Part shown: positions 1 through 9,466 of the stretch, in pieces
Numbering within the stretch: position 1 is the stretch's first letter
Layout: every line of letters starts with the position of its first letter
Source of the DNA: Odontesthes bonariensis
Lineage: Eukaryota > Chordata > Actinopteri > Atheriniformes > Atherinopsidae
Direction: 5' to 3'
DNA length: 64,000 nucleotides
Assembly: GCF_027942865.1 (NCBI RefSeq)
Contig: NC_134510.1
Coordinates: 10,940,743 to 11,004,742 of the forward strand
Translations under genes and position numbers: made by a program
Notes under the pieces: generated by a model
What the model was told of the DNA's origin: nothing
Database searches by the model: none
Seen by the model: only the letters and a program-made list of their open reading frames with translations

Positions 1-68
1 TATTGACATTTAGGCCGAAGATGGGTGAGAGTATCAAAACAATCATCACTTGGTGGCAGGCAGCTGAT

Positions 69-72
69 AAAA
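69..72 (-). terminator. Pol III T4 terminator of tRNA-Asp (representative)
   Basis: AAAA on the + strand is TTTT for Asp transcription and leaves a 9-nt trailer. It is present in all units except 13 and 49. Copies reading TATCAAAACAATC have a second T4 run about 33 bases further on; copies reading TATCAAAGCAATC do not. Confidence 0.75.
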
Positions 73-92
73 GACCAAGCTCTCCCCGTCGG

Positions 93-103
93 GGAATCGA
101 ACC
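93..103 (-). promoter_or_regulatory. Pol III B box of tRNA-Asp
   Basis: Read on the - strand this is GGTTCGATTCC, a perfect B box forming the T arm. It is unchanged in all Asp copies, including those with damaged acceptor stems. Confidence 0.85.
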
Positions 104-135
104 CCGATCTTCCGCGTGACAGGCGGAGATACTGT

Positions 136-146
136 CCATTATACTA
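136..146 (-). promoter_or_regulatory. Pol III A box of tRNA-Asp
   Basis: Read on the - strand this is TAGTATAATGG, covering tRNA positions 8 to 19. It differs from the usual vertebrate Asp box (TAGTATAGTGG) by A instead of G at position 15. Confidence 0.75.
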
Positions 147-153
147 ACGAGGA

Positions 154-403
154 ATTTCTGTGTGCCTGACACAGTCGTCAGACGAAAAGACAACTATCGC
201 CAAGGAGTGAAATAAGATTTTGGTGTCCCGTTTCAAGGTGCAGGAAAATTGCTATCACAGTCCCATTACTCAGAAGGAGAGTCTTCCATGAAGCTGCATG
301 CCTCGTCAATATTCCCCTTCAACACGAACACAACGCAGACCCACATATTCGCTGGAATGATGCCTGGGCCCGCCGACAGTGTCATCCAATATTCCTTTTA
401 GTA
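154..403. other. Divergent spacer between Asp and Leu (representative unit)
   Basis: This 250-bp spacer holds the 5' flanks of both tRNA genes and recurs in every unit. It has two main versions. Type A reads TTTCCCC, CATCACTC and TCGTCAAATATT along its length; type B reads TGTCCCG, CATTACTC and TCATCCAATATT. Mixed forms exist, so exchange happens inside it. It contains a small inverted repeat around CTTCCATGAAG. I see no gene in it. Confidence 0.9.
388..399 (+). promoter_or_regulatory. AT-rich element and T4 run just upstream of tRNA-Leu
   Basis: AATATTCCTTTT lies at about -16 to -5 relative to the Leu gene and is present in every unit. The AATATT core could help position TFIIIB. The T4 run at 396-399 would stop Pol III arriving from upstream, and implies that Leu transcripts start within the last few bases before the gene. 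Function is inferred from position only. Confidence 0.3.
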
Positions 404-410
404 GTCAGGA

Positions 411-421
411 TGGCCGAGCGG
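411..421 (+). promoter_or_regulatory. Pol III A box of tRNA-Leu
   Basis: TGGCCGAGCGG fits the A-box consensus and covers tRNA positions 8 to 19. It is the same in all 71 Leu copies, 7 bases inside each gene. Confidence 0.85.
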
Positions 422-464
422 TCTAAGGCAATGCGTTCAGGTCGCAGTCTCCCCTGGAGGCGTG

Positions 465-475
465 GGTTCAAATCC
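465..475 (+). promoter_or_regulatory. Pol III B box of tRNA-Leu
   Basis: GGTTCAAATCC fits the B-box consensus GGTTCRANTCC and forms the T arm. It is unchanged in all Leu copies read. Confidence 0.85.
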
Positions 476-510
476 CACTTCTGACATTGCAGACTTCTCC
501 TAGAGAAACA

Positions 511-514
511 TTTT
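511..514 (+). terminator. Pol III T4 terminator of tRNA-Leu (representative)
   Basis: TTTT is the first run of four or more T downstream of Leu and leaves a 24-nt trailer. It is conserved in every unit, 25 bases after each Leu gene, whether the preceding bases read AACA or ACCA. Confidence 0.7.
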
Positions 515-547
515 CACTGGCAAGGCAACCCAAGTTTACTCCTTGCT

Positions 548-571
548 TAGCAATACCATGTCGTATTGCTA
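548..571. repeat. Perfect 9-bp inverted repeat (representative)
   Basis: TAGCAATAC and GTATTGCTA are perfect reverse complements around the 6-base loop CATGTC. The element starts 62 bases after the Leu gene, beyond the T4 terminator, and is present in every unit read. It could form a hairpin in read-through RNA or in DNA. Confidence 0.8.
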
Positions 572-979
572 TTCTGCCACTGCATCATCTTGTTTAAAGA
601 TTATTGTGGCCGCTTTACCTCCGAAGAGTTCTTGCTTCCAAATGCTATGCCTACTATTTGTTTGCCTCAGGAGCCCTGTTAAACAACAGCCAAGACACTT
701 GTTGCATGAGAATCTTCTGACCACTGCTCAACAAGCTGTGTTGTCACAACCTTCTACAGTGCTTTGGGCAGGACAGAATCATTAGCAAAAGGCACATTGT
801 TGATTATAAGGTCTTGGTTTGCACTTAACACCATAGTAAACGGGAAAGGGCTTTTGACCGAAGAAACCTGGCATCATGTTAGGCTATTTGAAGGGGGCTA
901 TTGACATTTAGGCCGAAGATGGGTGAGAGTATCAAAGCAATCATCACTTGGTGGCAGGCAGCTGATAAAAGACCAAGCT

Positions 980-1051
980 CTCCCCGTCGGGGAATCGAAC
1001 CCCAATCTTCCGCGTGACAGGCGGAGATACTGTCCATTATACTAACGAGGA
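980..1051 (-). tRNA. tRNA-Asp (GTC), unit 1, U49
   Basis: Reference form for the U49 copies: T49 instead of C49 turns the first T-stem pair into U49-G65 wobble; all else as the C49 form. The base just 5' of the gene is also changed (AGGACTTT on +). Confidence 0.95.
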
Positions 1052-1301
1052 CTTTCTGTGTGACTGACACAGTCGTCAGACGAAAAGACAACTATCGCCA
1101 AGGAGTGAAATAAGATTTTGGTTTCCCCTTTCAAGGTGCAGGAAAATTGCTATCACAGTCCCATCACTCAGAAGGAGAGTCTTCCATGAAGCTGCATGCC
1201 TCGTCAATATTCCCCTTCAACACGAACACAACGCAGACCCACATATTCGCTGGAATGATGCCTGGGCCCGCCGACAGTGTCGTCAAATATTCCTTTTAGT
1301 A

Positions 1302-1384
1302 GTCAGGATGGCCGAGCGGTCTAAGGCGCTGCGTTAAGGTCGCAGTCTCCCCTGGAGGCGTGGGTTCAAATCCCACTTCTGACA
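1302..1384 (+). tRNA. tRNA-Leu (AAG), unit 2
   Basis: Reference form for the AAG copies: the loop is TTAAGGT, one base from TTCAGGT, with the body unchanged. A34 would be deaminated to inosine by ADAT2/ADAT3 and read CUU, CUC and CUA. Type A spacer upstream. Confidence 0.95.
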
Positions 1385-1877
1385 TTGCAGACTTCTCCTA
1401 GAGAACCATTTTCACTGGCAAGGCAACCCAAGTTTACTCCTTGCTTAGCAATACCATGTCGTATTGCTATTCTGCCACTGCATCATCTTGTTTAAAGATT
1501 ATTGTGGCCGCTTTACCTCCGAAGAGTTCTTGCTTCCAAATGCTATGCCTACTTTTTGTTTGCCTCAGGAGCCCTGTTAAACAACAGCCAAGACACTTGT
1601 TGCATGAGAATCTTCTGACCACTGCTCAACAAGCTGTGTTGTCACAACCTTCTACAGTGCTTTGGGCAGGACAGAATCATTAGCAAAAGGCACATTGTTG
1701 ATTATAAGGTCTTGGTTTGCACTTAACACCATAGTAAACGGGAAAGGGCTTTTGACCAAAGCAACCTGGCCTCATGTTAGGCTATTTGAAGGGGGCTATT
1801 GACATTTAGGCCGAAGATGGGTGAGAGTATCAAAACAATCATCACTTGGTGGCAGGCAGCTGATAAAAGACCAAGCT

Positions 1878-1949
1878 CTCCCCGTCGGGGAATCGAACCC
1901 CGATCTTCCGCGTGACAGGCGGAGATACTGTCCATTATACTAACGAGGA
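1878..1949 (-). tRNA. tRNA-Asp (GTC), unit 2, C49
   Basis: Reference C49 form; 5' flank reads GTACCTG on +. Confidence 0.95.
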
Positions 1950-2199
1950 ATTTCTGTGTACCTGACACAGTCGTCAGACGAAAAGACAACTATCGCCAAG
2001 GAGTGAAATAAGATTTTGGTGTCCCGTTTCAAGGTGCAGGAAAATTGCTATCACAGTCCCATTACTCAGAAGGAGAGTCTTCCATGAAGCTGCATGCCTC
2101 GTCAATATTCCCCTTCAACACGAACACAACGCAGACCCACATATTCGCTGGAATGATGCCTGGGCCCGCCGACAGTGTCGTCAAATATTCCTTTTCGTA

Positions 2200-2282
2200 G
2201 TCAGGATGGCCGAGCGGTCTAAGGCGCTGCGTTCAGGTCGCAGTCTCCCCTGGAGGCGTGGGTTCAAATCCCACTTCTGACA
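2200..2282 (+). tRNA. tRNA-Leu (CAG), unit 3
   Basis: Consensus CAG gene with intact C27-G43. Type A TCGTCAAA spacer with TTTTCG next to the gene. Confidence 0.96.
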
Positions 2283-2775
2283 TTGCAGACTTCTCCTTGA
2301 GAAACATTTTCACTGGCAAGGCAACCCAAGTTTACTCCTTGCTTAGCAATACCATGTCGTATTGCTATTCTGCCACTGCATCATCTTGTTTAAAGATTAT
2401 TGTGGCCGCTTTACCTCCAAAGAGTTCTTGCTTCCAAATGCTATGCCTACTATTTGTTTGCCTCAGGAGCCCTGTTAAACAACAGCCAAGACACTTGTTG
2501 CATGAGAATCTTCTGACCACTACTCAACAAGCTGTGTTGTCACAACCTTCTACAGTGCTTTGGGCAGGACAGAATCATTAGCAAAAGGCACATTGTTGAT
2601 TATAAGGTCTTGGTTTGCACTTAACACCATAGTAAACGGGAAAGGGCTTTTGACCGAAGAAACCTGGCATCATGTTAGGCTATTTGAAGGGGGCTATTGA
2701 CATTTAGGCCGAAGATGGGTGAGAGTATCAAAGCAATCATCACTTGGTGGCAGGCAGCTGATAAAAGACCAAGCT

Positions 2776-2847
2776 CTCCCCGTCGGGGAATCGAACCCCA
2801 ATCTTCCGCGTGACAGGCGGAGATACTGTCCATTATACTAACGAGGA
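2776..2847 (-). tRNA. tRNA-Asp (GTC), unit 3, U49
   Basis: U49 form. Confidence 0.95.
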
Positions 2848-3097
2848 ATTTCTGTGTGACTGACACAGTCGTCAGACGAAAAGACAACTATCGCCAAGGA
2901 GTGAAATAAGATTTTGGTTTCCCCTTTCAAGGTGCAGGAAAATTGCTATCACAGTCCCATCACTCAGAAGGAGAGTCTTCCATGAAGCTGCATGCCTCGT
3001 CAATATTCCCCTTCAACACGAACACAACGCAGACCCACATATTCGCTGGAATGATGCCTGGGCCCGCCGACAGTGTCGTCAAATATTCCTTTTAGTA

Positions 3098-3180
3098 GTC
3101 AGGATGGCCGAGCGGTCTAAGGCGCTGCGTTAAGGTCGCAGTCTCCCCTGGAGGCGTGGGTTCAAATCCCACTTCTGACA
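3098..3180 (+). tRNA. tRNA-Leu (AAG), unit 4
   Basis: AAG form, type A spacer. Confidence 0.95.
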
Positions 3181-3673
3181 TTGCAGACTTCTCCTAGAGA
3201 ACCATTTTCACTGGCAAGGCAACCCAAGTTTACTCCTTGCTTAGCAATACCATGTCGTATTGCTATTCTGCCACTGCATCATCTTGTTTAAAGATTATTG
3301 TGGCCGCTTTACCTCCGAAGAGTTCTTGCTTCCAAATGCTATGCCTACTTTTTGTTTGCCTCAGGAGCCCTGTTAAACAACAGCCAAGACACTTGTTGCA
3401 TGAGAATCTTCTGACCACTGCTCAACAAGCTGTGTTGTCACAACCTTCTACAGTGCTTTGGGCAGGACAGAATCATTAGCAAAAGGCACATTGTTGATTA
3501 TAAGGTCTTGGTTTGCACTTAACACCATAGTAAACGGGAAAGGGCTTTTGACCAAAGCAACCTGGCCTCATGTTAGGCTATTTGAAGGGGGCTATTGACA
3601 TTTAGGCCGAAGATGGGTGAGAGTATCAAAACAATCATCACTTGGTGGCAGGCAGCTGATAAAAGACCAAGCT

Positions 3674-3745
3674 CTCCCCGTCGGGGAATCGAACCCCGAT
3701 CTTCCGCGTGACAGGCGGAGATACTGTCCATTATACTAACGAGGA
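3674..3745 (-). tRNA. tRNA-Asp (GTC), unit 4, C49
   Basis: C49 form. Confidence 0.95.
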
Positions 3746-3995
3746 ATTTCTGTGTGCCTGACACAGTCGTCAGACGAAAAGACAACTATCGCCAAGGAGT
3801 GAAATAAGATTTTGGTGTCCCGTTTCAAGGTGCAGGAAAATTGCTATCACAGTCCCATTACTCAGAAGGAGAGTCTTCCATGAAGCTGCATGCCTCGTCA
3901 ATATTCCCCTTCAACACGAACACAACGCAGACCCACATATTCGCTGGAATGATGCCTGGGCCCGCCGACAGTGTCATCCAATATTCCTTTTAGTA

Positions 3996-4078
3996 GTCAG
4001 GATGGCCGAGCGGTCTAAGGCAATGCGTTCAGGTCGCAGTCTCCCCTGGAGGCGTGGGTTCAAATCCCACTTCTGACA
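3996..4078 (+). tRNA. tRNA-Leu (CAG), unit 5, A26/A27 variant
   Basis: Same CAATGCG change as unit 1; type B spacer. Confidence 0.9.
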
Positions 4079-4571
4079 TTGCAGACTTCTCCTAGAGAAA
4101 CATTTTCACTGGCAAGGCAACCCAAGTTTACTCCTTGCTTAGCAATACCATGTCGTATTGCTATTCTGCCACTGCATCATCTTGTTTAAAGATTATTGTG
4201 GCCGCTTTACCTCCAAAGAGTTCTTGCTTCCAAATGCTATGCCTACTATTTGTTTGCCTCAGGAGCCCTGTTAAACAACAGCCAAGACACTTGTTGCATG
4301 AGAATCTTCTGACCACTACTCAACAAGCTGTGTTGTCACAACCTTCTACAGTGCTTTGGGCAGGACAGAATCATTAGCAAAAGGCACATTGTTGATTATA
4401 AGGTCTTGGTTTGCACTTAACACCATAGTAAACGGGAAAGGGCTTTTGACCGAAGAAACCTGGCATCATGTTAGGCTATTTGAAGGGGGCTATTGACATT
4501 TAGGCCGAAGATGGGTGAGAGTATCAAAGCAATCATCACTTGGTGGCAGGCAGCTGATAAAAGACCAAGCT

Positions 4572-4643
4572 CTCCCCGTCGGGGAATCGAACCCCAATCT
4601 TCCGCGTGACAGGCGGAGATACTGTCCATTATACTAACGAGGA
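4572..4643 (-). tRNA. tRNA-Asp (GTC), unit 5, U49
   Basis: U49 form. Confidence 0.95.
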
Positions 4644-4893
4644 ATTTCTGTGTGACTGACACAGTCGTCAGACGAAAAGACAACTATCGCCAAGGAGTGA
4701 AATAAGATTTTGGTTTCCCCTTTCAAGGTGCAGGAAAATTGCTATCACAGTCCCATCACTCAGAAGGAGAGTCTTCCATGAAGCTGCATGCCTCGTCAAT
4801 ATTCCCCTTCAACACGAACACAACGCAGACCCACATATTCGCTGGAATGATGCCTGGGCCCGCCGACAGTGTCGTCAAATATTCCTTTTAGTA

Positions 4894-4976
4894 GTCAGGA
4901 TGGCCGAGCGGTCTAAGGCGCTGCGTTAAGGTCGCAGTCTCCCCTGGAGGCGTGGGTTCAAATCCCACTTCTGACA
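4894..4976 (+). tRNA. tRNA-Leu (AAG), unit 6
   Basis: AAG form, type A spacer. Confidence 0.95.
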
Positions 4977-5469
4977 TTGCAGACTTCTCCTAGAGAACCA
5001 TTTTCACTGGCAAGGCAACCCAAGTTTACTCCTTGCTTAGCAATACCATGTCGTATTGCTATTCTGCCACTGCATCATCTTGTTTAAAGATTATTGTGGC
5101 CGCTTTACCTCCGAAGAGTTCTTGCTTCCAAATGCTATGCCTACTTTTTGTTTGCCTCAGGAGCCCTGTTAAACAACAGCCAAGACACTTGTTGCATGAG
5201 AATCTTCTGACCACTGCTCAACAAGCTGTGTTGTCACAACCTTCTACAGTGCTTTGGGCAGGACAGAATCATTAGCAAAAGGCACATTGTTGATTATAAG
5301 GTCTTGGTTTGCACTTAACACCATAGTAAACGGGAAAGGGCTTTTGACCAAAGCAACCTGGCCTCATGTTAGGCTATTTGAAGGGGGCTATTGACATTTA
5401 GGCCGAAGATGGGTGAGAGTATCAAAACAATCATCACTTGGTGGCAGGCAGCTGATAAAAGACCAAGCT

Positions 5470-5541
5470 CTCCCCGTCGGGGAATCGAACCCCAATCTTC
5501 CGCGTGACAGGCGGAGATACTGTCCATTATACTAACGAGGA
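5470..5541 (-). tRNA. tRNA-Asp (GTC), unit 6, U49
   Basis: U49 form, but with a GCCTG 5' flank more often seen beside C49. Confidence 0.95.
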
Positions 5542-5791
5542 ATTTCTGTGTGCCTGACACAGTCGTCAGACGAAAAGACAACTATCGCCAAGGAGTGAAA
5601 TAAGATTTTGGTGTCCCGTTTCAAGGTGCAGGAAAATTGCTATCACAGTCCCATTACTCAGAAGGAGAGTCTTCCATGAAGCTGCATGCCTCGTCAATAT
5701 TCCCCTTCAACACGAACACAACGCAGACCCACATATTCGCTGGAATGATGCCTGGGCCCGCCGACAGTGTCGTCAAATATTCCTTTTCGTA

Positions 5792-5874
5792 GTCAGGATG
5801 GCCGAGCGGTCTAAGGCGCTGCGTTCAGGTCGCAGTCTCCCCTGGAGGCGTGGGTTCAAATCCCACTTCTGACA
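5792..5874 (+). tRNA. tRNA-Leu (CAG), unit 7
   Basis: Consensus CAG gene on a TCGTCAAA/TTTTCG spacer, as unit 3. Confidence 0.96.
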
Positions 5875-6367
5875 TTGCAGACTTCTCCTAGAGAAACATT
5901 TTCACTGGCAAGGCAACCCAAGTTTACTCCTTGCTTAGCAATACCATGTCGTATTGCTATTCTGCCACTGCATCATCTTGTTTAAAGATTATTGTGGCCG
6001 CTTTACCTCCAAAGAGTTCTTGCTTCCAAATGCTATGCCTACTATTTGTTTGCCTCAGGAGCCCTGTTAAACAACAGCCAAGACACTTGTTGCATGAGAA
6101 TCTTCTGACCACTACTCAACAAGCTGTGTTGTCACAACCTTCTACAGTGCTTTGGGCAGGACAGAATCATTAGCAAAAGGCACATTGTTGATTATAAGGT
6201 CTTGGTTTGCACTTAACACCATAGTAAACGGGAAAGGGCTTTTGACCGAAGAAACCTGGCATCATGTTAGGCTATTTGAAGGGGGCTATTGACATTTAGG
6301 CCGAAGATGGGTGAGAGTATCAAAGCAATCATCACTTGGTGGCAGGCAGCTGATAAAAGACCAAGCT

Positions 6368-6439
6368 CTCCCCGTCGGGGAATCGAACCCCAATCTTCCG
6401 CGTGACAGGCGGAGATACTGTCCATTATACTAACGAGGA
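6368..6439 (-). tRNA. tRNA-Asp (GTC), unit 7, U49
   Basis: U49 form. Confidence 0.95.
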
Positions 6440-6689
6440 ATTTCTGTGTGACTGACACAGTCGTCAGACGAAAAGACAACTATCGCCAAGGAGTGAAATA
6501 AGATTTTGGTTTCCCCTTTCAAGGTGCAGGAAAATTGCTATCACAGTCCCATCACTCAGAAGGAGAGTCTTCCATGAAGCTGCATGCCTCGTCAATATTC
6601 CCCTTCAACACGAACACAACGCAGACCCACATATTCGCTGGAATGATGCCTGGGCCCGCCGACAGTGTCGTCAAATATTCCTTTTAGTA

Positions 6690-6772
6690 GTCAGGATGGC
6701 CGAGCGGTCTAAGGCGCTGCGTTAAGGTCGCAGTCTCCCCTGGAGGCGTGGGTTCAAATCCCACTTCTGACA
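6690..6772 (+). tRNA. tRNA-Leu (AAG), unit 8
   Basis: AAG form, type A spacer. Confidence 0.95.
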
Positions 6773-7265
6773 TTGCAGACTTCTCCTAGAGAACCATTTT
6801 CACTGGCAAGGCAACCCAAGTTTACTCCTTGCTTAGCAATACCATGTCGTATTGCTATTCTGCCACTGCATCATCTTGTTTAAAGATTATTGTGGCCGCT
6901 TTACCTCCGAAGAGTTCTTGCTTCCAAATGCTATGCCTACTTTTTGTTTGCCTCAGGAGCCCTGTTAAACAACAGCCAAGACACTTGTTGCATGAGAATC
7001 TTCTGACCACTGCTCAACAAGCTGTGTTGTCACAACCTTCTACAGTGCTTTGGGCAGGACAGAATCATTAGCAAAAGGCACATTGTTGATTATAAGGTCT
7101 TGGTTTGCACTTAACACCATAGTAAACGGGAAAGGGCTTTTGACCAAAGCAACCTGGCCTCATGTTAGGCTATTTGAAGGGGGCTATTGACATTTAGGCC
7201 GAAGATGGGTGAGAGTATCAAAACAATCATCACTTGGTGGCAGGCAGCTGATAAAAGACCAAGCT

Positions 7266-7337
7266 CTCCCCGTCGGGGAATCGAACCCCAATCTTCCGCG
7301 TGACAGGCGGAGATACTGTCCATTATACTAACGAGGA
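7266..7337 (-). tRNA. tRNA-Asp (GTC), unit 8, U49
   Basis: U49 form with GCCTG flank, as unit 6. Confidence 0.95.
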
Positions 7338-7587
7338 ATTTCTGTGTGCCTGACACAGTCGTCAGACGAAAAGACAACTATCGCCAAGGAGTGAAATAAG
7401 ATTTTGGTGTCCCGTTTCAAGGTGCAGGAAAATTGCTATCACAGTCCCATTACTCAGAAGGAGAGTCTTCCATGAAGCTGCATGCCTCGTCAATATTCCC
7501 CTTCAACACGAACACAACGCAGACCCACATATTCGCTGGAATGATGCCTGGGCCCGCCGACAGTGTCATCCAATATTCCTTTTAGTA

Positions 7588-7670
7588 GTCAGGATGGCCG
7601 AGCGGTCTAAGGCGCTGCGCTCAGGTCGCAGTCTCCCCTGGAGGCGTGGGTTCAAATCCCACTTCTGACA
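7588..7670 (+). tRNA. tRNA-Leu (CAG), unit 9, C32 variant
   Basis: Loop CTCAGGT: C32 instead of T32, unique in the window; position 32 tolerates C or U. Type B spacer. Confidence 0.93.
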
Positions 7671-8163
7671 TTGCAGACTTCTCCTAGAGAAACATTTTCA
7701 CTGGCAAGGCAACCCAAGTTTACTCCTTGCTTAGCAATACCATGTCGTATTGCTATTCTGCCACTGCATCATCTTGTTTAAAGATTATTGTGGCCGCTTT
7801 ACCTCCGAAGAGTTCTTGCTTCCAAATGCTATGCCTACTATTTGTTTGCCTCAGGAGCCCTGTTAAACAACAGCCAAGACACTTGTTGCATGAGAATCTT
7901 CTGACCACTGCTCAACAAGCTGTGTTGTCACAACCTTCTACAGTGCTTTGGGCAGGACAGAATCATTAGCAAAAGGCACATTGTTGATTATAAGGTCTTG
8001 GTTTGCACTTAACACCATAGTAAACGGGAAAGGGCTTTTGACCGAAGAAACCTGGCATCATGTTAGGCTATTTGAAGGGGCCTATTGACATTTAGGCCGA
8101 AGATGGGTGAGAGTATCAAAGCAATCATCACTTGGTGGCAGGCAGCTGATAAAAGACCAAGCT

Positions 8164-8235
8164 CTCCCCGTCGGGGAATCGAACCCCGATCTTCCGCGTG
8201 ACAGGCGGAGATACTGTCCATTATACTAACGAGGA
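8164..8235 (-). tRNA. tRNA-Asp (GTC), unit 9, C49
   Basis: C49 form. Confidence 0.95.
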
Positions 8236-8485
8236 ATTTCTGTGTGCCTGACACAGTCGTCAGACGAAAAGACAACTATCGCCAAGGAGTGAAATAAGAT
8301 TTTGGTGTCCCGTTTCAAGGTGCAGGAAAATTGCTATCACAGTCCCATTACTCAGAAGGAGAGTCTTCCATGAAGCTGCATGCCTCGTCAATATTCCCCT
8401 TCAACACGAACACAACGCAGACCCACATATTCGCTGGAATGATGCCTGGGCCCGCCGACAGTGTCGTCCAATATTCCTTTTAGTA

Positions 8486-8568
8486 CTCAGGATGGCCGAG
8501 CGGTCTAAGGCGCTGCATTCAGGTCGCAGTCTCCCCTGGAGGCGTGGGTTCAAATCCCACTTCTGACA
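8486..8568 (+). tRNA. tRNA-Leu (CAG), unit 10, damaged
   Basis: Two changes unique to this copy: C1 instead of G1, which cannot pair with C72, and A31 instead of G31, which faces C39 at the end of the anticodon stem. A1-box and B-box sequences are intact, so it may be transcribed, but 5' processing and stability are doubtful. Probable decaying copy. Spacer is a hybrid (TCGTCCAA). Confidence 0.75.
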
Positions 8569-9061
8569 TTGCAGACTTCTCCTAGAGAAACATTTTCACT
8601 GGCAAGGCAACCCAAGTTTACTCCTTGCTTAGCAATACCATGTCGTATTGCTATTCTGCCACTGCATCATCTTGTTTAAAGATTATTGTGGCCGCTTTAC
8701 CTCCGAAGAGTTCTTGCTTCCAAATGCTATGCCTACTTTTTGTTTGCCTCAGGAGCCCTGTTAAACAACAGCCAAGACACTTGTTGCATGAGAATCTTCT
8801 GACCACTGCTCAACAAGCTGTGTTGTCACAACCTTCTACAGTGCTTTGGGCAGGACAGAATCATTAGCAAAAGGCACATTGTTGATTATAAGGTCTTGGT
8901 TTGCACTTAACACCATAGTAAACGGGAAAGGGCTTTTGACCGAAGAAACCTGGCATCATGTTAGGCTATTTGAAGGGGGCTATTGACATTTAGGCCGAAG
9001 ATGGGTGAGAGTATCAAAGCAATCATCACTTGGTGGCAGGCAGCTGATAAAAGACCAAGCT

Positions 9062-9133
9062 CTCCCCGTCGGGGAATCGAACCCCAATCTTCCGCGTGAC
9101 AGGCGGAGATACTGTCCATTATACTAACGAGGA
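9062..9133 (-). tRNA. tRNA-Asp (GTC), unit 10, U49
   Basis: U49 form. Confidence 0.95.
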
Positions 9134-9383
9134 ATTTCTGTGTGACTGACACAGTCGTCAGACGAAAAGACAACTATCGCCAAGGAGTGAAATAAGATTT
9201 TGGTTTCCCCTTTCAAGGTGCAGGAAAATTGCTATCACAGTCCCATCACTCAGAAGGAGAGTCTTCCATGAAGCTGCATGCCTCGTCAATATTCCCCTTC
9301 AACACGAACACAACGCAGACCCACATATTCGCTGGAATGATGCCTGGGCCCGCCGACAGTGTCGTCAAATATTCCTTTTAGTA

Positions 9384-9466
9384 GTCAGGATGGCCGAGCG
9401 GTCTAAGGCGCTGCGTTAAGGTCGCAGTCTCCCCTGGAGGCGTGGGTTCAAATCCCACTTCTGACA
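9384..9466 (+). tRNA. tRNA-Leu (AAG), unit 11
   Basis: AAG form, type A spacer. Confidence 0.95.

Larger units (their letters stand above)
82..153 (-). tRNA. tRNA-Asp (GTC), unit 0, C49
   Basis: Full 72-nt cloverleaf: acceptor TCCTCGT with ACGGGGA, D stem GTAT/GTAT, anticodon stem TCCGC/GCGGA around loop CTGTCAC (anticodon GTC, C38 present), T stem CGGGG/CCCCG, discriminator G73, no encoded CCA. It reads GAC and GAU codons in the cytosol; G34 is normally queuosine-modified. Relative to the usual vertebrate Asp gene, A15-U48 replaces G15-C48 and U27-A43 replaces C27-G43, both as compensated pairs. This is the reference form for the C49 copies. It diverges from Leu 404-486 across 250 bp. Confidence 0.97.
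404..486 (+). tRNA. tRNA-Leu (CAG), unit 1, A26/A27 variant
   Basis: 83-nt class II tRNA: acceptor GTCAGGA with TTCTGAC, D stem GCC/GGC, anticodon loop TTCAGGT (CAG), long variable arm CTCC-CCT-GGAG, T stem GTGGG/CCCAC, discriminator A73, which LeuRS needs. It reads CUG. In this copy the bases before the anticodon stem read CAATGCG in place of CGCTGCG, so A26 replaces G26 and A27 faces G43, losing the top anticodon-stem pair. Four other copies share this. Type B spacer upstream. Confidence 0.9.
487..979. other. Convergent spacer between Leu and Asp (representative unit)
   Basis: This 493-bp spacer separates the 3' ends of Leu and Asp and recurs in every unit. It holds the Leu terminator near its left end, a 9-bp perfect hairpin at 548-571, and the Asp terminator of the facing gene near its right end at 967-970. 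An open frame of 80 codons crosses it but begins at TTG and shows no sign of protein-level constraint. I see no gene in the rest. Confidence 0.85.

Noticed and set aside
543-785. Open frame of 80 codons on +, present in all 71 units
   Set aside because: It begins at TTG, its first ATG is inside a hairpin, and it recurs only because the DNA repeat does. Changes between copies alter the protein as readily as not (L/P, R/K, A/T, V/L). It lies between Pol III genes with no Pol II signals.
879-1091. Open frame of 70 codons on -, in most units
   Set aside because: It runs through the whole tRNA-Asp gene; part of its 'protein' is the tRNA read as codons. Its variants follow the tRNA variants.
1302-1384. 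Anticodon change as an amino-acid switch or suppressor tRNA
   Set aside because: CAG and AAG both read leucine codons, so the meaning of the code is unchanged.
8486-8568. Calling the unit 10 Leu gene a firm pseudogene
   Set aside because: Two mismatches make it doubtful, but promoter boxes and most pairing remain and base-call error cannot be excluded, so it stays listed as a damaged tRNA.
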